Shown here: positions 1-14,800 of the stretch, in pieces | Numbering within the stretch: position 1 is the stretch's first letter | How the letters are laid out: each line of letters starts with the position of its first letter | DNA from: Garcia nutans | Taxonomy: Eukaryota; Streptophyta; Magnoliopsida; Malpighiales; Euphorbiaceae | Direction of reading: 5' to 3' | NCBI GenBank assembly: GCA_947685225.1 | Contig: CANTUV010000031.1 | Location: 67,189,001 to 67,253,000 of the forward strand | Length of the DNA: 64,000 nt | The notes under the pieces: generated by a model | Seen by the model: the letters and a program-made list of their open reading frames with translations, nothing else | What the model was told of the DNA's origin: nothing | Database searches by the model: none | Translations under genes and position numbers: made by a program

Positions 1-1129
1 GCTTGAGGTGGAGTGTCAACTAAACTAATTTGTTACCATAATTTAGTTATTCTATTTATGTAAATTTATGCTCTGTACAAATAATTTTAATTCTCTTGTG
101 AACCTAAGATTGAGAGAAAAATAAAATCTTTCCTAAAATTATATCCTAAAATTTTCACTAAATTTTCACTTCATATGGACAAACTAGATATGGTTCTATT
201 GACTATACCCTAAATATAAGATTATTCTCGGTCCTTCATGTTCTCTATTTTCCAATTAACTTTTTATCCGTCAATTCTATTACTAAAACTCTTAATTGTA
301 AAATTGAATTTTTTCCAAACCATTGTATTTTCAGGATCTATAAATAGGAAAGATGATTAACGGCGGTAAACTACATGATAACTTATATATTTTGAATGAA
401 AGTCACAATCTCAATTATGGTATGAATACAAGAGATAATACAATTGCATAAGCAGTTAAGGCATCCATCATTGTTTGTCTTAGAAAAGAAATACCCCAAT
501 CTGTTTAAAGGAATTTCATTTCCTTTTAAATTATCATGCTAACATGTAATTTTACGATGTATAGATAACAAACTTAGATTTCTTAGAATTTACTAAAGTT
601 CCTTACTCTACATGAATTTACAATTAGTTTCTCTTTTAAAATTTTATCCATGATTCTCATGTGCACAAGGGAAAAAGAACAAACATAACTGATAGAGGTA
701 ATTACATCATATACTATCTTTTGACTTTTTTTTGTTACTTTTCTTTTTTTTCATTTATACCTTAAAATGTTGTTCGTTTTTACTTTTCTTTAATTTTTTT
801 TCAAAAGTGCTGCATTTGTTAAATTGCAAAACCAACCTAGCTCCAAAAGCAGAAAAACAGCTGCTTGCCTACGAGAACCAAAGAGTCCTCATTTTTTTAT
901 TTTTTTATTTTTAAAAAATTAATGACAGTTTAAATTTAAAAATAAATACAATTTCAATGTGGCAAACTTTAAGGATATGTGTTTTTCTTAATTTAAATAT
1001 TTTCATTATTTTATCTGAAGTCAAATATTTTTATTATTTTTAAATCAAATATTTATATTATTTTTCTTAAATTAAATATTTTAATACTAGACAATAATAA
1101 TGACATACGACATATATACATATATATAT
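1..1129. other. AT-rich non-coding sequence
   Basis: No gene, RNA or recognisable transposon is seen. The stretch has T- and A-homopolymer runs and scattered stops in all frames. By inference it is intronic sequence of the thioredoxin-fold gene, whose last visible exon ends in a donor at 2664. Confidence 0.5.
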
Positions 1130-2090
1130 ATATATCTTTTTATGGTAAATATACAATATATACATGGTATATTTGGTTTATATGTACTTTATATTTGGCG
1201 TATATTTTGGGTTTTAATTTATATTTATGTTATATGTAGTTATATTTAGTTTATATGTGTTCTATATGTATTTTATATTTGGTATATATGTATTCTATAT
1301 GTATTTTATATTTGATTTATTTGTGGTTTTTATTTGGTGTACATTTTTGGTTTTGATTTATATTTATATTATTTGTTTTATATTTGGTTTATATGTATTT
1401 TACATTTGAATTTTTATATTTAGGGTTTTTATTTATATTTATGTTATATTTAGTTTATATTTTGAGTTTTGATTTATATTTATAATATATGTATTTTATA
1501 TTTGGTTTATATTTTACACTAACAACTTAACATATACAACACATATAAAGCCAAATAAATCAGACAACGTGCATAGAAAAAAAAAATTATATTTTTCACT
1601 TACAACTCAACATATCCAACGCATATACATCACATATAAGGCACATATGAAAGCAATTATATTTTACCATTTACAACTCAATATATACAACATATATAAA
1701 CTGACTATAAAGTACATATACATCACATATAAGACAAAAAAAGCATATATTTTATCACTCATAATTCACCATACACAACATGTATACCGCATGTATAAAC
1801 AGCATATAAAAGACGCGTAGAGAAGAATTATATACTTTACCATTTACGGGTCAACATATATAATGCATATATACATCACGTAGAAACAACATATACATCA
1901 CATATAAGACACATATAAAAGAATTATATATTTTACCACTTACAATTCAACATGTACAATAAACATACATCATGTATACATTTTTATATATAAATAATGC
2001 ATACATATAGAATATATATAAAGCATATAAATAACATGTATATAACATTTAAAGAACATATAAAGGTATTTTTTGTCACTTACAATTCAG
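1130..2090. repeat. AT-rich minisatellite with T-rich and A-rich halves
   Basis: From 1130 to about 1515 the plus strand repeats short variants of TTTATATTTGGTTTATATG. From about 1515 to 2090 it switches to an A-rich series of roughly 80-105 bp units built around TTTTACCACTTACAATTCAACATA-like segments and CATATACATCACATATAAG. Units are imperfect. The strand bias flips at about 1510, so the two halves are partly complementary. The short open frames through it are low-complexity artefacts. Confidence 0.7.
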
Positions 2091-2664
2091 GTTCTTATTC
2101 TCTCACCCTCATAGATATTATTTACTTTTTTAGATGAATTTGTGAGTCTTATTTTTTATTTAACATCAAAATTAAAATTTTATCTTTATAAAAATTAATA
2201 TATCTTATATGTTGAAAAAGTAATTTAAAATACTAATTTTTATTATTTTTACTGAAATATATTTATATAATAGCAAAGTTAAAAAAACACTCATTACAAC
2301 ACGTGAAAATCAAATGTGATGAATTATTCACTAAAAAGAATGATATGAAAACCAAAAAAAAAATGTTTTCAGCAATGCATAGAAAAAAAAAAGTAGTATA
2401 AATGTAAAAAAATATAATAAAAAGGTAATTTTGTAATTTTATTTTGGGAGCAATATTTTTTCTTTTTTAAGTTATTTGTGTAAATTCCCTAATTGACATG
2501 GCAGATTCCTAGTTGAATTGTCAGTCAACCACTAGGAACAAAATTTGATAGTTTTGCTACACTTTACGGCAGGTGCCACATAAAGTTATCCAAGTTCTTC
2601 AATTTTCAATCATCAATTTCAAAGATTAATACGATGTCAAAATAACTTGAGAAAAGAGATTTAC
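2091..2664. other. Intronic AT-rich sequence downstream of exon 7
   Basis: No gene or repeat is recognised here. It includes the GTAAAT donor at 2664-2663 that ends exon 7. Confidence 0.5.
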
Positions 2665-2806
2665 CCTTCTCACTGGCGATATGGTGAGAGCTACTTCCAT
2701 GATCAGCTATAAACTTAATAACATCAGCCACTGCCATGTCTCCTTCATAAGAGACAGCAGTCTTCCTTTCTGCCGGAAACAACAACAGAGATGGGTAAAC
2801 TTCCCT
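2665..2806 (-). CDS. Exon 7: last exon visible in the window
   Basis: This exon lies 11.5 kb from exon 6. The acceptor is GAGAATGCAG (AG at 2808-2807) and the donor is G|GTAAAT at 2664-2663. It encodes REVYPSLLLFPAERKTAV and on to ...SEKG, 47 codons plus 1 nt, continuing the C-terminal thioredoxin fold. It ends in phase 1 with a donor, so at least one more exon is required. I found no convincing continuation in 1-2664. Confidence 0.8.
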
Positions 2807-5800
2807 CTGCATTCTCCACGTATACCAAAGAATAGTAAGTAAATTTCACAGGTTAACTAACATAAGCAAGCAGAGTCAGAATATTTCATATATATCCAAA
2901 GTGACTGAACATTATCCAAGCAGAGCAAGGAAAAATTAACATATTTAAACTCTACAACAAACTACAACACATTACAAAGATCTAAACCAGCCTTTTATAA
3001 GTTCACCTAAACAAGAGTCCACAATATTACATGGTGCATAATATTTGTTGATGGCATAGCACTTATCAAGGGTGTAATTTGGTAAGTTTGGTTCAATCTA
3101 AAATTTTGACAAAACCAGAATAACCAAAATTTCTAAAAAAATAAATCTAATGAGAACCGACTTTCATAGAAGAATCAAACTCACTTGGTTCTTTGATTCT
3201 AAGATATTCAGTAATTAAAAAAAAATGCTCAAGTCCTACCAAGACACATGAAAATCTAAACCATCTTATACGAGAAAGGAAAATAATTAAAGCAAGAAGA
3301 TCAAATTTAATTGAAAAGGAAAATAAAAAGTAAATTACTAATTTAGTTGTTGAGACTTAGCAAAATTAATAAATTTGTCCATCATTTTGAGAAAAGAACT
3401 AAATGGTTCCCTCGCGTTTTTTTCCATTAGCAAAATAGTTCTATAGGAGTGGAGATAACTAAAATTTTCTGTTAAATAATTGAAAACATACTAAAATACC
3501 AATGGAAAACTACCCTTATAGATATTATTGATTGTAAAACCTAATAAAACATAATTTCTCTTCTATTTTGTTAAGATTACAGCTCTAATTATCGCTGTGA
3601 TTAAGGAATTACTGTAATTAAGGGATTTAATAAGAATTGATTAGCTAGCTGTATATTTCCTAATTAGAATGCAAAAATCTGAATATAAACAGTTATATTT
3701 GAAGGATTAATCAAGAAAGCAAAAAGAAATTCTTCCTTTCAATCCATCCTTGTTTCTCTCTCTATTCATATAGTATCAGAGCCTAGGTTGTGAGTCCTAG
3801 GTTTGTTCTTCCTCTCTCTCCTGCCTGTCTTTCAAGTCACCACTAAAGAGTGACTAATTTCTCTAACCACCCCTCTAGGAAGAAGCCCAACATCAAATTC
3901 AGCAATCCACCAAAGTCCAACCGCCAGTACCGTCACGTGTGGCTTACATAAGACATTTCTGCAATCTGACACCATCCTCACGTGCTAGCATGTGGTGGTG
4001 TAAATCAGCAATAGCCCCTTTGACCTACTTCTCCAACATCACATTCTTTTTTCCCAGCGTATTTTTTACCTCACACGGTCATTTCATTACACATCCAAGC
4101 TCTTTCTCCAATCTTGCTCTCAAAAGCAAAAAGGTATTATGTAGGAGTACCAGGAGAAGTTTGAGGAACTCAAATCTCTACAGCTGAAATATCATCAATG
4201 GCTAGATGAGAATTATTGCATTTCTAGTTTTGTGAGTGGCTTGAGCAAGGAACTGAAGCCTATGGTGAAATTGCTTAAGCCTATAACTCTACTTCAAGCC
4301 TGCAAGCAGGCTAAGTTAAATGAAGAATCAATTCAAACCATTTTGCGGAAGAAGCTCACCTCTAAACCACTATCCAACAATTTCCACAACACTACTAGTC
4401 TGACCTACCCTTACCAACAAAACCAACACCAAAATAGACCCTGAAAGTGACCTAGCATCCAAAAAGACAAACTGAAACTACTCAGGCAAGTGAAGTGCCT
4501 AAGACTCAAACAAGTAGCAATTACACAAAGTGAAACCCTGGGCAATGCTTCAAGTGTGATGACTGTTACTTTGTAGGCCATATTTGCAAAACTAAGCAAT
4601 TAAGGGAATTGACTAGAGTGGGGAATGATGAAGTAATTGAGGAAGAAGTGGGGGACGGTGAAATAGGAGCGGATAACACAGAGATATCAATGCGTGCCAT
4701 AGAGGGCACAGAAGCTGTCAACTCTCTCAGGATTAAGGGAATTGTGATTGGTAGAGAGGTAGTGATGTTAGTAGACAGCAGCAACATCCACAAAATGATG
4801 GTCAAGGAGGTTGGGATTTGTGTTTCGAAGGCCAAAACATAGTTATTTATGGGTAGAATATGGTGAGTTGATCTGAATGCATTGAATTTAGGCTTAATAC
4901 ATAAGAAAAAACACCTGAACTTGTTCAAAAGTTCATATTAGCACCTTATACTTTGCATGTGTCTCCTAACACATCTACCAAAGCTAACAATTGAATTAAT
5001 AAGACCTTTGGTGAGCTGGATTGAGAGTGAGAATAAAAAATTTTAATGGCACGTGAGATAATTATTTTTCTCATTTCAAACTCTAAAATGCAGAGTTCTA
5101 TCTTCCTTTCTCTTCCATGGAGTTGCCTATATTTCTCTTTTCATTATTTTCTTTTTTTATTTATTTCTAGTTTTATTTTTTTATTTTCCCTCTCCAATTC
5201 AGTCCCTCTACAACTCATCACTCATTTATTCAAGCTGACATGCCAACACCTCCGATTTAGACTCCAAGAATATATTTTTCAAATATGTAAACTATTTTAG
5301 GTTACTATATTTACATTTCAGGTAAATTATATAGTTGAACACCATTTTGGGTTGTAATTAAGATTTGTTATTATACGGCAATAATCTTGTTCTATTAATT
5401 TTTTTTCTGATTATATGGCATGGCAATTTTTTTTCAAATTTCTCACGGCATAATTACAAATTGAGAGGCTTGATTGGAAATGGTGATTGTATCTAGATGC
5501 TTGACTTCCTTTTAATGAAAAAAATAGAAAATTAAGACAATAAGTTTCTAATATTTTACATCCCATTTGTTTCCTTTGAAAATGCCTTGTGCTGTGGACA
5601 ATCCTGCAATAAGAGGCTATTTGCAGCAAAAATTTTGTATTCATGTTTCTTAATTCAAAGTTGTTGATCATTATTGAAAAAAAAAATTATTTGTTCATCA
5701 TCAAAAAATTCAATATTCTAGAACACTTTTGTTACTGAGTAGTGAGTGTGCACAGTTTTTCACTGATTTAATTGCTTAAAGTTGATATCAATGTTTACTC

Positions 5801-8800
5801 ACTTCTCTATTCTTCACTTATTTGCTAACTTGAACAACATTGTTTGAGATGCAATCATTTCATATTGTGCAAAGAAAAGGAAAAATAATGAAGCACACCA
5901 AATATTTGATAAAATAAGTGAGAAAGACGTGGTTACATGGATGACTGCGATCATTGGTTATATCAAATGTGGGTTGCTTGTTTAAGTGAGGAGGTTATTC
6001 AATAAAGTTGATGCCATGAAAAATGTGGTTACCTGAATTGCGATGTTAGTGTATATGTGAAATTGAATCAGATTTTGGAGATTGAGAGGTTTTTTGAGGT
6101 AATGCAGATGGAGAATGTTGTTTCATGGGAAATATGGGCGCGTGTAATACATGTAGAATATGTAAGTAGAAATTAGTATGCAAAAGGGATACTAACTCCA
6201 TTCTTAGCTTTAACAAGAGTGTAAGAGGATAGATGCAAAGTATAGGGGGCTCATAGGACCTTTGAACAATATCAAGTGTTTTTTTAAGTAATAAGCCTTG
6301 AATTTAAGTAGGTTATGCAAGGTCACAAGTTCGAATTCGATTTTAGAGTTCTGAAGCTTGGGGACATGACATGGTGATTGGGATAGATCGGATGAGGCAT
6401 CACGACCTAATCCTTCCTTTTTTATTTTTCGAAGATGTCAATGACATTCAAGAAAGGAGAAGAAGAGATTGAGCTTTGAGGGTTTCAAGATACAGGGGCT
6501 CTAAAGGCAATAAAATATAAAAGCCTTCACAGAATTTTTTGAAGGTAGCCCCAGGAGAGAGAGTCCTCACTTGTTCACAATACACCGCGTTTCACTTATT
6601 AGAAACAATAACGTATCACTTGACAAACAAATGAACTCATTAAGCTCGTCCGCTCCACATTTGGCCCAACTTCCACCGAGCATGTCAAACCTTCTCCTTT
6701 GTTGCGCCGTCATCTTCGAAGAACCAAATTCCTCCTCGCCGCCTCATACCCAATATCACTCAATACCCCTCAAAGAAAGGGCACATCTGGTAAATATTCG
6801 ACCTTACCGGTATCCTCACTATCAGAAATCAAAGATAGAGCAGTAAGTTAAGGAAATGCTAAATCAAGGGATTATTCAACCAAGTCAATGTGTTTTTGCC
6901 TCGCCTCTGCTGATCGTTAAGAAAAAGGACGGCTGATGGAGATTTTGCATTCACTACAAACAACTCAACCACTTGATAGTGAAAAAATAAGTTTCCCATT
7001 TTGTTAATCGATGATTTTCTAGATAAACTGAGGCATGTTGTGTATTTCTCGAAGCTCAAACTACATTCAAGTTACCAACAAATACGAGTGAGGCCCTCAA
7101 ATGTTCGTGTTGAATTTTAGGGCAGAAAATATTGATAATCTTATTCAGTATTTTTAATTTGCATCCAAAGGTTATATATACAAGAGTTATTCCAACTACT
7201 AACGGTTAACCTAACTATTAATTACATAGGTATATTTACTAACTTACAACTCAAGTTGGTGTGAAGATATCGCAAATGCCCAACTTACAAACTGAATTAT
7301 GGAAATTTTTGTTGCTGAGGCCTTTGGTGACACGTTCTAAAATTGATTATTTAAAGTCACATGAAGCAAGCTTAGAGAGCCATCTACCAACTTCTCCTTT
7401 ATGAAATGTTGATCTATTTCTATGTGCTTCGTGCAATCATATTGAACTAGGTTATGGGCTATACTAATGACAACTTTATTATCACAAAATAACGATAGAT
7501 TGCTCTTTCCAAACAAGTTTAATTCTTTCAATAACTTTTGTAGCCATAGTAACTCACAAACCACTTGTGCCATAGCCCCATAATCGACTTCTGCACTGAA
7601 TCGGGAAACTACGCTCTGTTTCTTACTTCTCCAAGTGACTAAGTTTCCACTCACAAATGTGCAATAGCCAGAGGTAGACCTATCATCAAGAGAAGAGGAG
7701 ACCTTTTCCAGAATAGTTTGCATATGTGAAGGCTTCAATATAAAGATGACCATGTTTGGAGAACAAGAGACATTTTCCAAGAGTAGACTTTAGATATTGT
7801 AGAATCCGGAAAATTGCTTGCAAATGGAGCTCACGAGAATTATGCATATATTGATTGATCACACTAATTGCATATGCTATATCTAGTCTACTGTGTGAGA
7901 GATAAATTAATCTCCTAAACAATCCCTGATATTTTTCTATGTCAACTAAATACATGTTCCTACTTGCAGTTTATGATTACTCTCACTTGGAGATTCTACT
8001 AGCTTGCATCCTAACATACCTATTTCTTGCAGGAGATCCCAGATATATTTTCTTTATGAGATAAAAATTCCCCTTTTGTTATCTAGCCACCTCAATTCCA
8101 AGGAAATATTATAGTTTGCCCAAATCTTTGATCTCAATTCCTAGGCTATGAATTGTCTCAATCAAGCTAGTATTTTTTTTTTTTTTGTCATCTCCAGTTA
8201 CCAAAATATCATCAAAGTAGACAATGAGTAATCTTGCCCTTAAAGCATTAGATGAACAAGGTATGATCAACATTACTCTGTTGATACTCGAAAAAGATCA
8301 TAGCTTTATTGAATCTGTCAAACCATGCTCTAAAAGACTATTTTAACATGTACAAAGCATTCTTTAATTTGCACATTTTTTCTTAGGTGTCTTCACCCTC
8401 AAAACCTGGAGGTATCTCCATGTATACTTCTTCCTCTAGATCTCCATGAATAAAAACATTTTTCATATCAAACTGTTGCAAGTCCCAATCAAGGTTAGCT
8501 GTGCAAGACAACAATATTCTTATTGTATTCATGTTAGCAACAGGAACAATGTTTCTTGACAGTCCACTCTAGAAGTCTAAGTAAATCCCTTAGTCACAAT
8601 TCTCACATTATATCGTTCAATAGAATTATCAGCTTTGTGTTTTAAAATATCCACTTGCAACCAACCAAGTTCTTTCCAAAAGGAGAAATGACAAGTTCCC
8701 AAGTTCTATTCTTTGTGAAGGCTTTCTTTTCTTCAACCATTGCCTCCTGCCACCTGGGATCACAAAAAGCTTCCCTCCAATCATGTGGAATAGACCTAAA

Positions 8801-11800
8801 AGAAACATACAAGACAAAAGAGGAGGAAGACAATGAGTTATATAAAATAAAATTAGATATGAGCTGTTTGGTATAGGTCTTGATTCTTTTTCTATGAGCA
8901 ATGGGCTTATTCAAATCATTAACTAAGTCGAAAAATTAAGAAGACTCACCAAAAGGATTAGTAGAGTTTTCAAGATGTGGGACTGATTCTTCACATGGTA
9001 TAGACTTATCTCTCCTTGAATACCTCCTCAAATCAGGACTATCCAAACGTCCAAGATTCTTTCTTTGAATCAAATTCTCCTTCCCTGAATTAGACTCTCC
9101 TCCCCCTAAACCAGACTCTCCTCCCCTCTGAACAGAATTACCCTTCAGAATAGGATCATCAAGAATTGTCAAACTAGGATTCTCTTCTTCTTTCTCATTT
9201 TCCCCCCAAAGAAAATATTAGGGTGCACTGAAGTAGGGCTCAGATCCTCTGAAAGTAACATCCATACTAACAAAGTATTTCCTAGAAAGAGGAAGTTAAC
9301 ACTTATATCCTTTTTATGTCGGAGAATAGCGAACATACACACATTTTAAACCCTAGGTTCCAATTTTCCAGTATTCCTAGCATGAACAAAACAAACACAC
9401 CTAAACACCTTTGGAGGAACAATATAAGAATTTTTTTTTCCTCGGAGAATCTCTAAAGGACTTCTAAAATTTAGAGTTCTAAGAGGCATTATATTAATAA
9501 GGTAAGCAGTTGTTAGGACTGCATCTCTCCAATATCAAAAGGTTCATTATGATCATGAGAGATCAGGCAACCTCTAACATGTGCCTATTTTTTCTTCCAG
9601 TAATACCATTGTGGGCATTAATGTAAGCACAACTAGTTTGATGTATTATCCCACTAGACTCTATATAATCATAAAACCCACTATCCATGTATTTGTTTCC
9701 ATTATCTGTCTTGAGGATTTTAACCTTAGCATTAAATTGGATTCTAATCTTCTGAAAAGATTACAAGCAAGAAAATACATCACTTTTTGCCTTCATTAAA
9801 TATCCATGTTATTTTGGTACAACTATCAATAAAAGTAACAAGCCACTTATGACCAGTTAATGAAGTGTTCTAAGTGGGTCCTCAAATATTATAATGAATA
9901 GTCATAAAATGAATTGTGCTCTTATTATTACTCAAAAGATAGGAATTCGTTATATGCTTAGCAAATTTGCAGACATCACAAAATAGAGTCAAATAAAAAC
10001 CTCTTTAAACAGACGGGGGCATTTCTTTTGTAAGACACAAAAGATGGATGTCCTAATTGCTTATGCAATTGTATTATCTCTTGTTTAATATCTTTATCTC
10101 CACCAACAAAAGCATGATTCATACCACAATTGTAACTTCCATCCAAAATATACAAGCCATCCCACAGTTTATCACTGCCAATCATCTTTCTTATTTGCAG
10201 ATACTTAAGAACACAATGCTTTGGAAAAAAAAAAACTCAATTTTACAATTAAGAGTTTCAATAATAGAACTTATAGATAAAAAGCTGACGAAAAAATGAG
10301 GAACATGAAGGACTGAGGATAATGTAATATTTGAAATATAGTTAATAGAACCCATTCCAGATACAGGGGTACAAATCGATCTGCTATTTGGACATTGTTT
10401 ACTTTCGGACATGGTAAATAAGTTAGAAACCCTCTTGAAGAGCCTGTCATGGAATCCTCAGTGTGGTCTTCTGAGTTTTCATGAGAAGATTTAGCAGCCA
10501 ATCCCGCTTTCTCAACTGGTGTTGTACATAACATAGCACTTCTTTTGCTTTCTTCTTGCTGCAAGTATGAATATGTTCGTAGTAAAGATAGTAAAGGTTC
10601 TTTACTAAGAACCTGAATTCTCATTTGGTCTATTACATATCCAAGCTAGCAAGAAAATCATAGATATGTTCCTTCTCTAGCAACCTCTAAAACTTAACTG
10701 CATCTGCAGTACAATCAGCTTGAAAATCTTGATAGCAATCATAATTCTGCCATAGACCACTTAACACTGAAAAACATTATGAAATAGTCTTCTCCCCTTG
10801 TTTCAAACCATAAACTTTATTTCGAAATTCATATATTCGTGAATCAGTGCTCAGTTGAAAATAAGTTTGAGAAACAGCTTCTCATATTTTTTCTGTTGTA
10901 TCAAGCAATAAATATGTACTAACTATAGTGGGTTGCATAGAGTTGATAAGCCAAGACATAACAAAAGAATTTTCTGAAGACCACTTATTATAAGTAGGAT
11001 AAATTATGTCAGGCTTCTTTTTTTCCCCAGTCACATATCCCTACAACCCTCAAGCCTTGATAAATAAGAGACAAGACCTTGACCATGCAAGATAATTAAC
11101 TCCATCAAGCTTTACCAGATTGATTTGCAATGTGGGATTATTTGAGGCTAGGAGAATTGCTTTCTTACCATCATCCTCATAATTACTTTGCAAATTCAGT
11201 CAAACTTTATTGCTTCAATCCAGCAAATTAGAGCCATTAGGCTTGTGATTTCTGATTTCTGATATCACAAAAAAGTACATCAACAACTAATTTTGTCTTG
11301 GCCATAATTGAAATAAAAAGGAAAATTCAAACAAAAACTGAGAACCAAACCTCCTAGAAAATCCAAACAAAATACCAAACTTCCCAGACCTAGAGAATCC
11401 AAACAAAAACTACCAACCCTCCCTTTTTCATTAAGCAAAAGAATTAAATACCCAAACTTAATTTCACCAAAATATTCTATGCAGAATGAAGAATGAAAAA
11501 CAAAGCACGAATAAGTACTGCACAAAACAAGATTTGAAGATCAGAACCTAGTTGTACAAAAAAAAAAAATAATCCACACCCAAGTGGATTATGAAAAATC
11601 AAAGTACAAATATGCGCTCTATAGAACCAGACGAAGTAGGAAACGATGACCTGAGGATTTTCCAGCATGAAGCACCCTCAAATGCCAGCTCATGGGAATC
11701 CCGACAGAATTGTGGTGGCGCATATGACTCATCTACAAGGATTCTGGTCATCAAACTCTGCGAAAATGTTGATTGACGGGTGGCCTCCTTCTTGACTGGT

Positions 11801-14800
11801 GGTGATAACACCTGGTCACTAGGTGACCCAAATGTTGGTATACAAATATCCCAAGGAAATTAGCTCCTAACTAGCCTATAGATCTAGTCCTATATTATTA
11901 GCCTAGAGATAGGAAGTCAACTATATACAACTAGCCTAGGATATTTACCACTTTGATACCATGTAATCTGAAAAAAATATATTCAATTTATAATTTTGAA
12001 TACATATGCACTCATATCACTACTAAATAAAGAAATATACTGAATCAATTCCTATGATTACACACTACTGTCACTATTATTACATTGATTTCCTATATTC
12101 TATAACAGTTCTTTGCTTTCCTATTTTGTAACAGGCAACACCATTTTGATTGGGAATAAGATTTAGATGAGTTTGCATGAGGATCAACAACCAAGTATTT
12201 TTCCTTAGTCAAATGGCAATAACATCGACACAATTAATGTCAACCACATCTAATGCAAACAATGAAAAGGAAATTCAGAAATTATTTCCAAAAAGTTATT
12301 GATTTCCTAAACAACCTTTAAAAATTTTCTTTCACATAATATTAATTTCATAGCATAACATTAATTTCATAGCATGTAGGATATCAATAGGACCTTGGGA
12401 CTTATATTGAAGTGATCTTGTGAAAATTTTTAAAATCCTTGCAACAATGCACAACATGTACCACATTTCTTGGACAGGATCATCAATTAATTTCACATAT
12501 ATTTGCATGAACTTCATATTTAATGAGCCGAACTTTGGAAATCTTCCATTTGAACTTAAATTTATTCCTAACCTAAACATCAAAAGTCCCAATATTACCA
12601 CTCAAAGCATAACTCACAGCAACAAACTTTACACTAAACAATTGCAAATGCAACCTTTTCTAATGTATTCTAATTCCAAATTATCATCATTTTCTTACCC
12701 CTAATTTCTTAGATAATTTTCCTACCACCATTTTAGTTTTCAAGTAGACTAAAATCAACACTCACCTATACTTAACACTACAACAAACACAAGAATCATT
12801 TCCTATAACATAAATTTCAACTCACCCATGAACAAAGAAAGAAAAATAACATCGAGTTTTTTTTTTTTTTACTATAAATAGGTAATCCACTACGCAAGGG
12901 TTTTGTCTAATAAAACCAAAAAAAAAGAAAGTTTATTCACTCAATCGCAGAACACTACAACCATTTAGCTTAAATCACCTTTCATTTTTTACCAGTGCCT
13001 CAAATATCGGCCATTCCATATCGGAGTGGTCAATTTTTATTGGATTTTGACAGTGCCGGCACGAGATTCACCGTTATTGATAAGGGATTTTCCAAATGCT
13101 GAAAAACACATTAAATCAGCCCCAAAATCGATGAATCGGTGAATTGGCCGATATTGAACAGTTACAATTTGTTGAAGCAACGATTTGAAATCAAATAGCA
13201 TATGTGAAACTAAAAGAAGAAGAATGATGATTTTGCACTTGCAGCTGAAGAGGAAGAAGAAAAAGAGGAAATGGGTATTGTTTCACAATGAAGATGATTT
13301 TTTTTCCTTTTTTTTAAAGTAGAACTGCTGAAGAAAGAAGAAGAAGAAGAAGAAGAAGAAGAAGGAGTCCCATACCCAATCGGCTTCACAAAAAATAATA
13401 AATAATAAAAATAATATAATCTTAAAAAAGAAGAAAAGAAACAAAATTGTAATAAGGATTGTAGTTCGATTAATGAGCTTTATTATTATTAAAAATTATT
13501 TAATTGTTGCTATATAGTTATTTTTAAATAACTTTTGATTAAATCTTTATTACTATTATGGATCAATTTTAACACATATTATTAATTTAAATATTGTACA
13601 AAATATTTATTTCTTATTTTATATTGCTCCAATTCATTCTATTTCACTAATTTTATTACTCGATTCGTCTGATTCCTCGATTTAAAATGCATTCACAATA
13701 GCGGTAGGTGATTCAATTAGTTTCATGATTATTCAATATGTTTCCGTTTCACCGCGACCAATTCCACAATTTAAAACCCTGTTTTATCATACAAGGAAAT
13801 GGAATATTACAGAGTTTATATGGATGGATGCAACAGCATCTCAAAAGCAATATATACAAAGTTCACCACAAGGATTACACATCTCCATATTTTTCCTTTC
13901 AGCATCAATTGAAAATCATATCTTGACACGAAGGACACAAAAATCACAAATGATTCAAAACAACAATACGCACTATCAATATTTTAATTCATTCACATAA
14001 ATTTAGAGGTAAAGCGATAACTAGAAAACGGATATGAGTGCATCACTTGGACGCAAGAATCATAACCATTGAAATTTTCTAAATTAATGAAAGAGAATAA
14101 ATTACAAAATGATCTTTATACACCAAGTTCATGTTAAAACCTATATAAATAATTTCATTAAATTTAATATATGAAAAATTCCTAAAAACATTTATCCAAT
14201 AGATTTGAAATCACTAAAAGATGCAACAGAATAAACATGCTCAACCTAAAGTAGTTTATGATGAGATAAAATTGAATATGCAGAATAATCAATTTTGAAT
14301 TTCAAAGCAAACAGATTCAATAATAGGAATACCTGATTTCTTGATTTTAGAATCAAATTGCAATCATTCAAAATGCAATCCATTAAGTAGATTTTGGGAA
14401 GCTTCAAAATACCATTCTTCAGTTTATCTGCCATATACGTAACAATTTGTCAAATGATTATGTGCCCACATATAACAATTTTCGTCAGACGTACATTAAT
14501 TCCTAAGAAAAACACATACTTAACACCACAGTAGTGGGTTATGTGAGGTTAAAAGAGTCCAATGTAATAGTAGAGGTCAGCTTCATAAGCCTAACTTTAT
14601 TTGGGAGTTAATTTGAACAAAGAGTGGAAGTTTAATGAAGGTTAACCATTTACACCCAGTAGCCTCCTATTTTTACACTACCAAACCTCGCTAACTTGCT
14701 TATCAACATATATGAGCACATAAACTTTTCTAAACACAAAATGTTAGCTCCAAAATACATCATATAACCACAGAGCGTCTTAGCAAATCTCAAATCCCAA

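Larger units (their letters stand above)
2807..14332 (-). other. Intron 6 of the thioredoxin-fold gene, 11.5 kb
   Basis: The intron runs from donor 14332-14331 (GT) to acceptor 2808-2807 (AG). It contains a decayed gypsy element, a PPR-gene fragment, a decayed copia element and a second copia-type LTR, all annotated separately. The rest (2807-3568, 4880-5880, 6140-6560 and 12134-14332) is AT-rich and shows no gene. Confidence 0.8.

Noticed and set aside
1227..1820. Small Tyr/Ile-rich proteins
   Set aside because: They are translations of AT-rich tandem repeats with no start context or conservation.
4870..5300. MITE beginning CTTAATACATAAG
   Set aside because: No inverted partner end or target duplication could be found.
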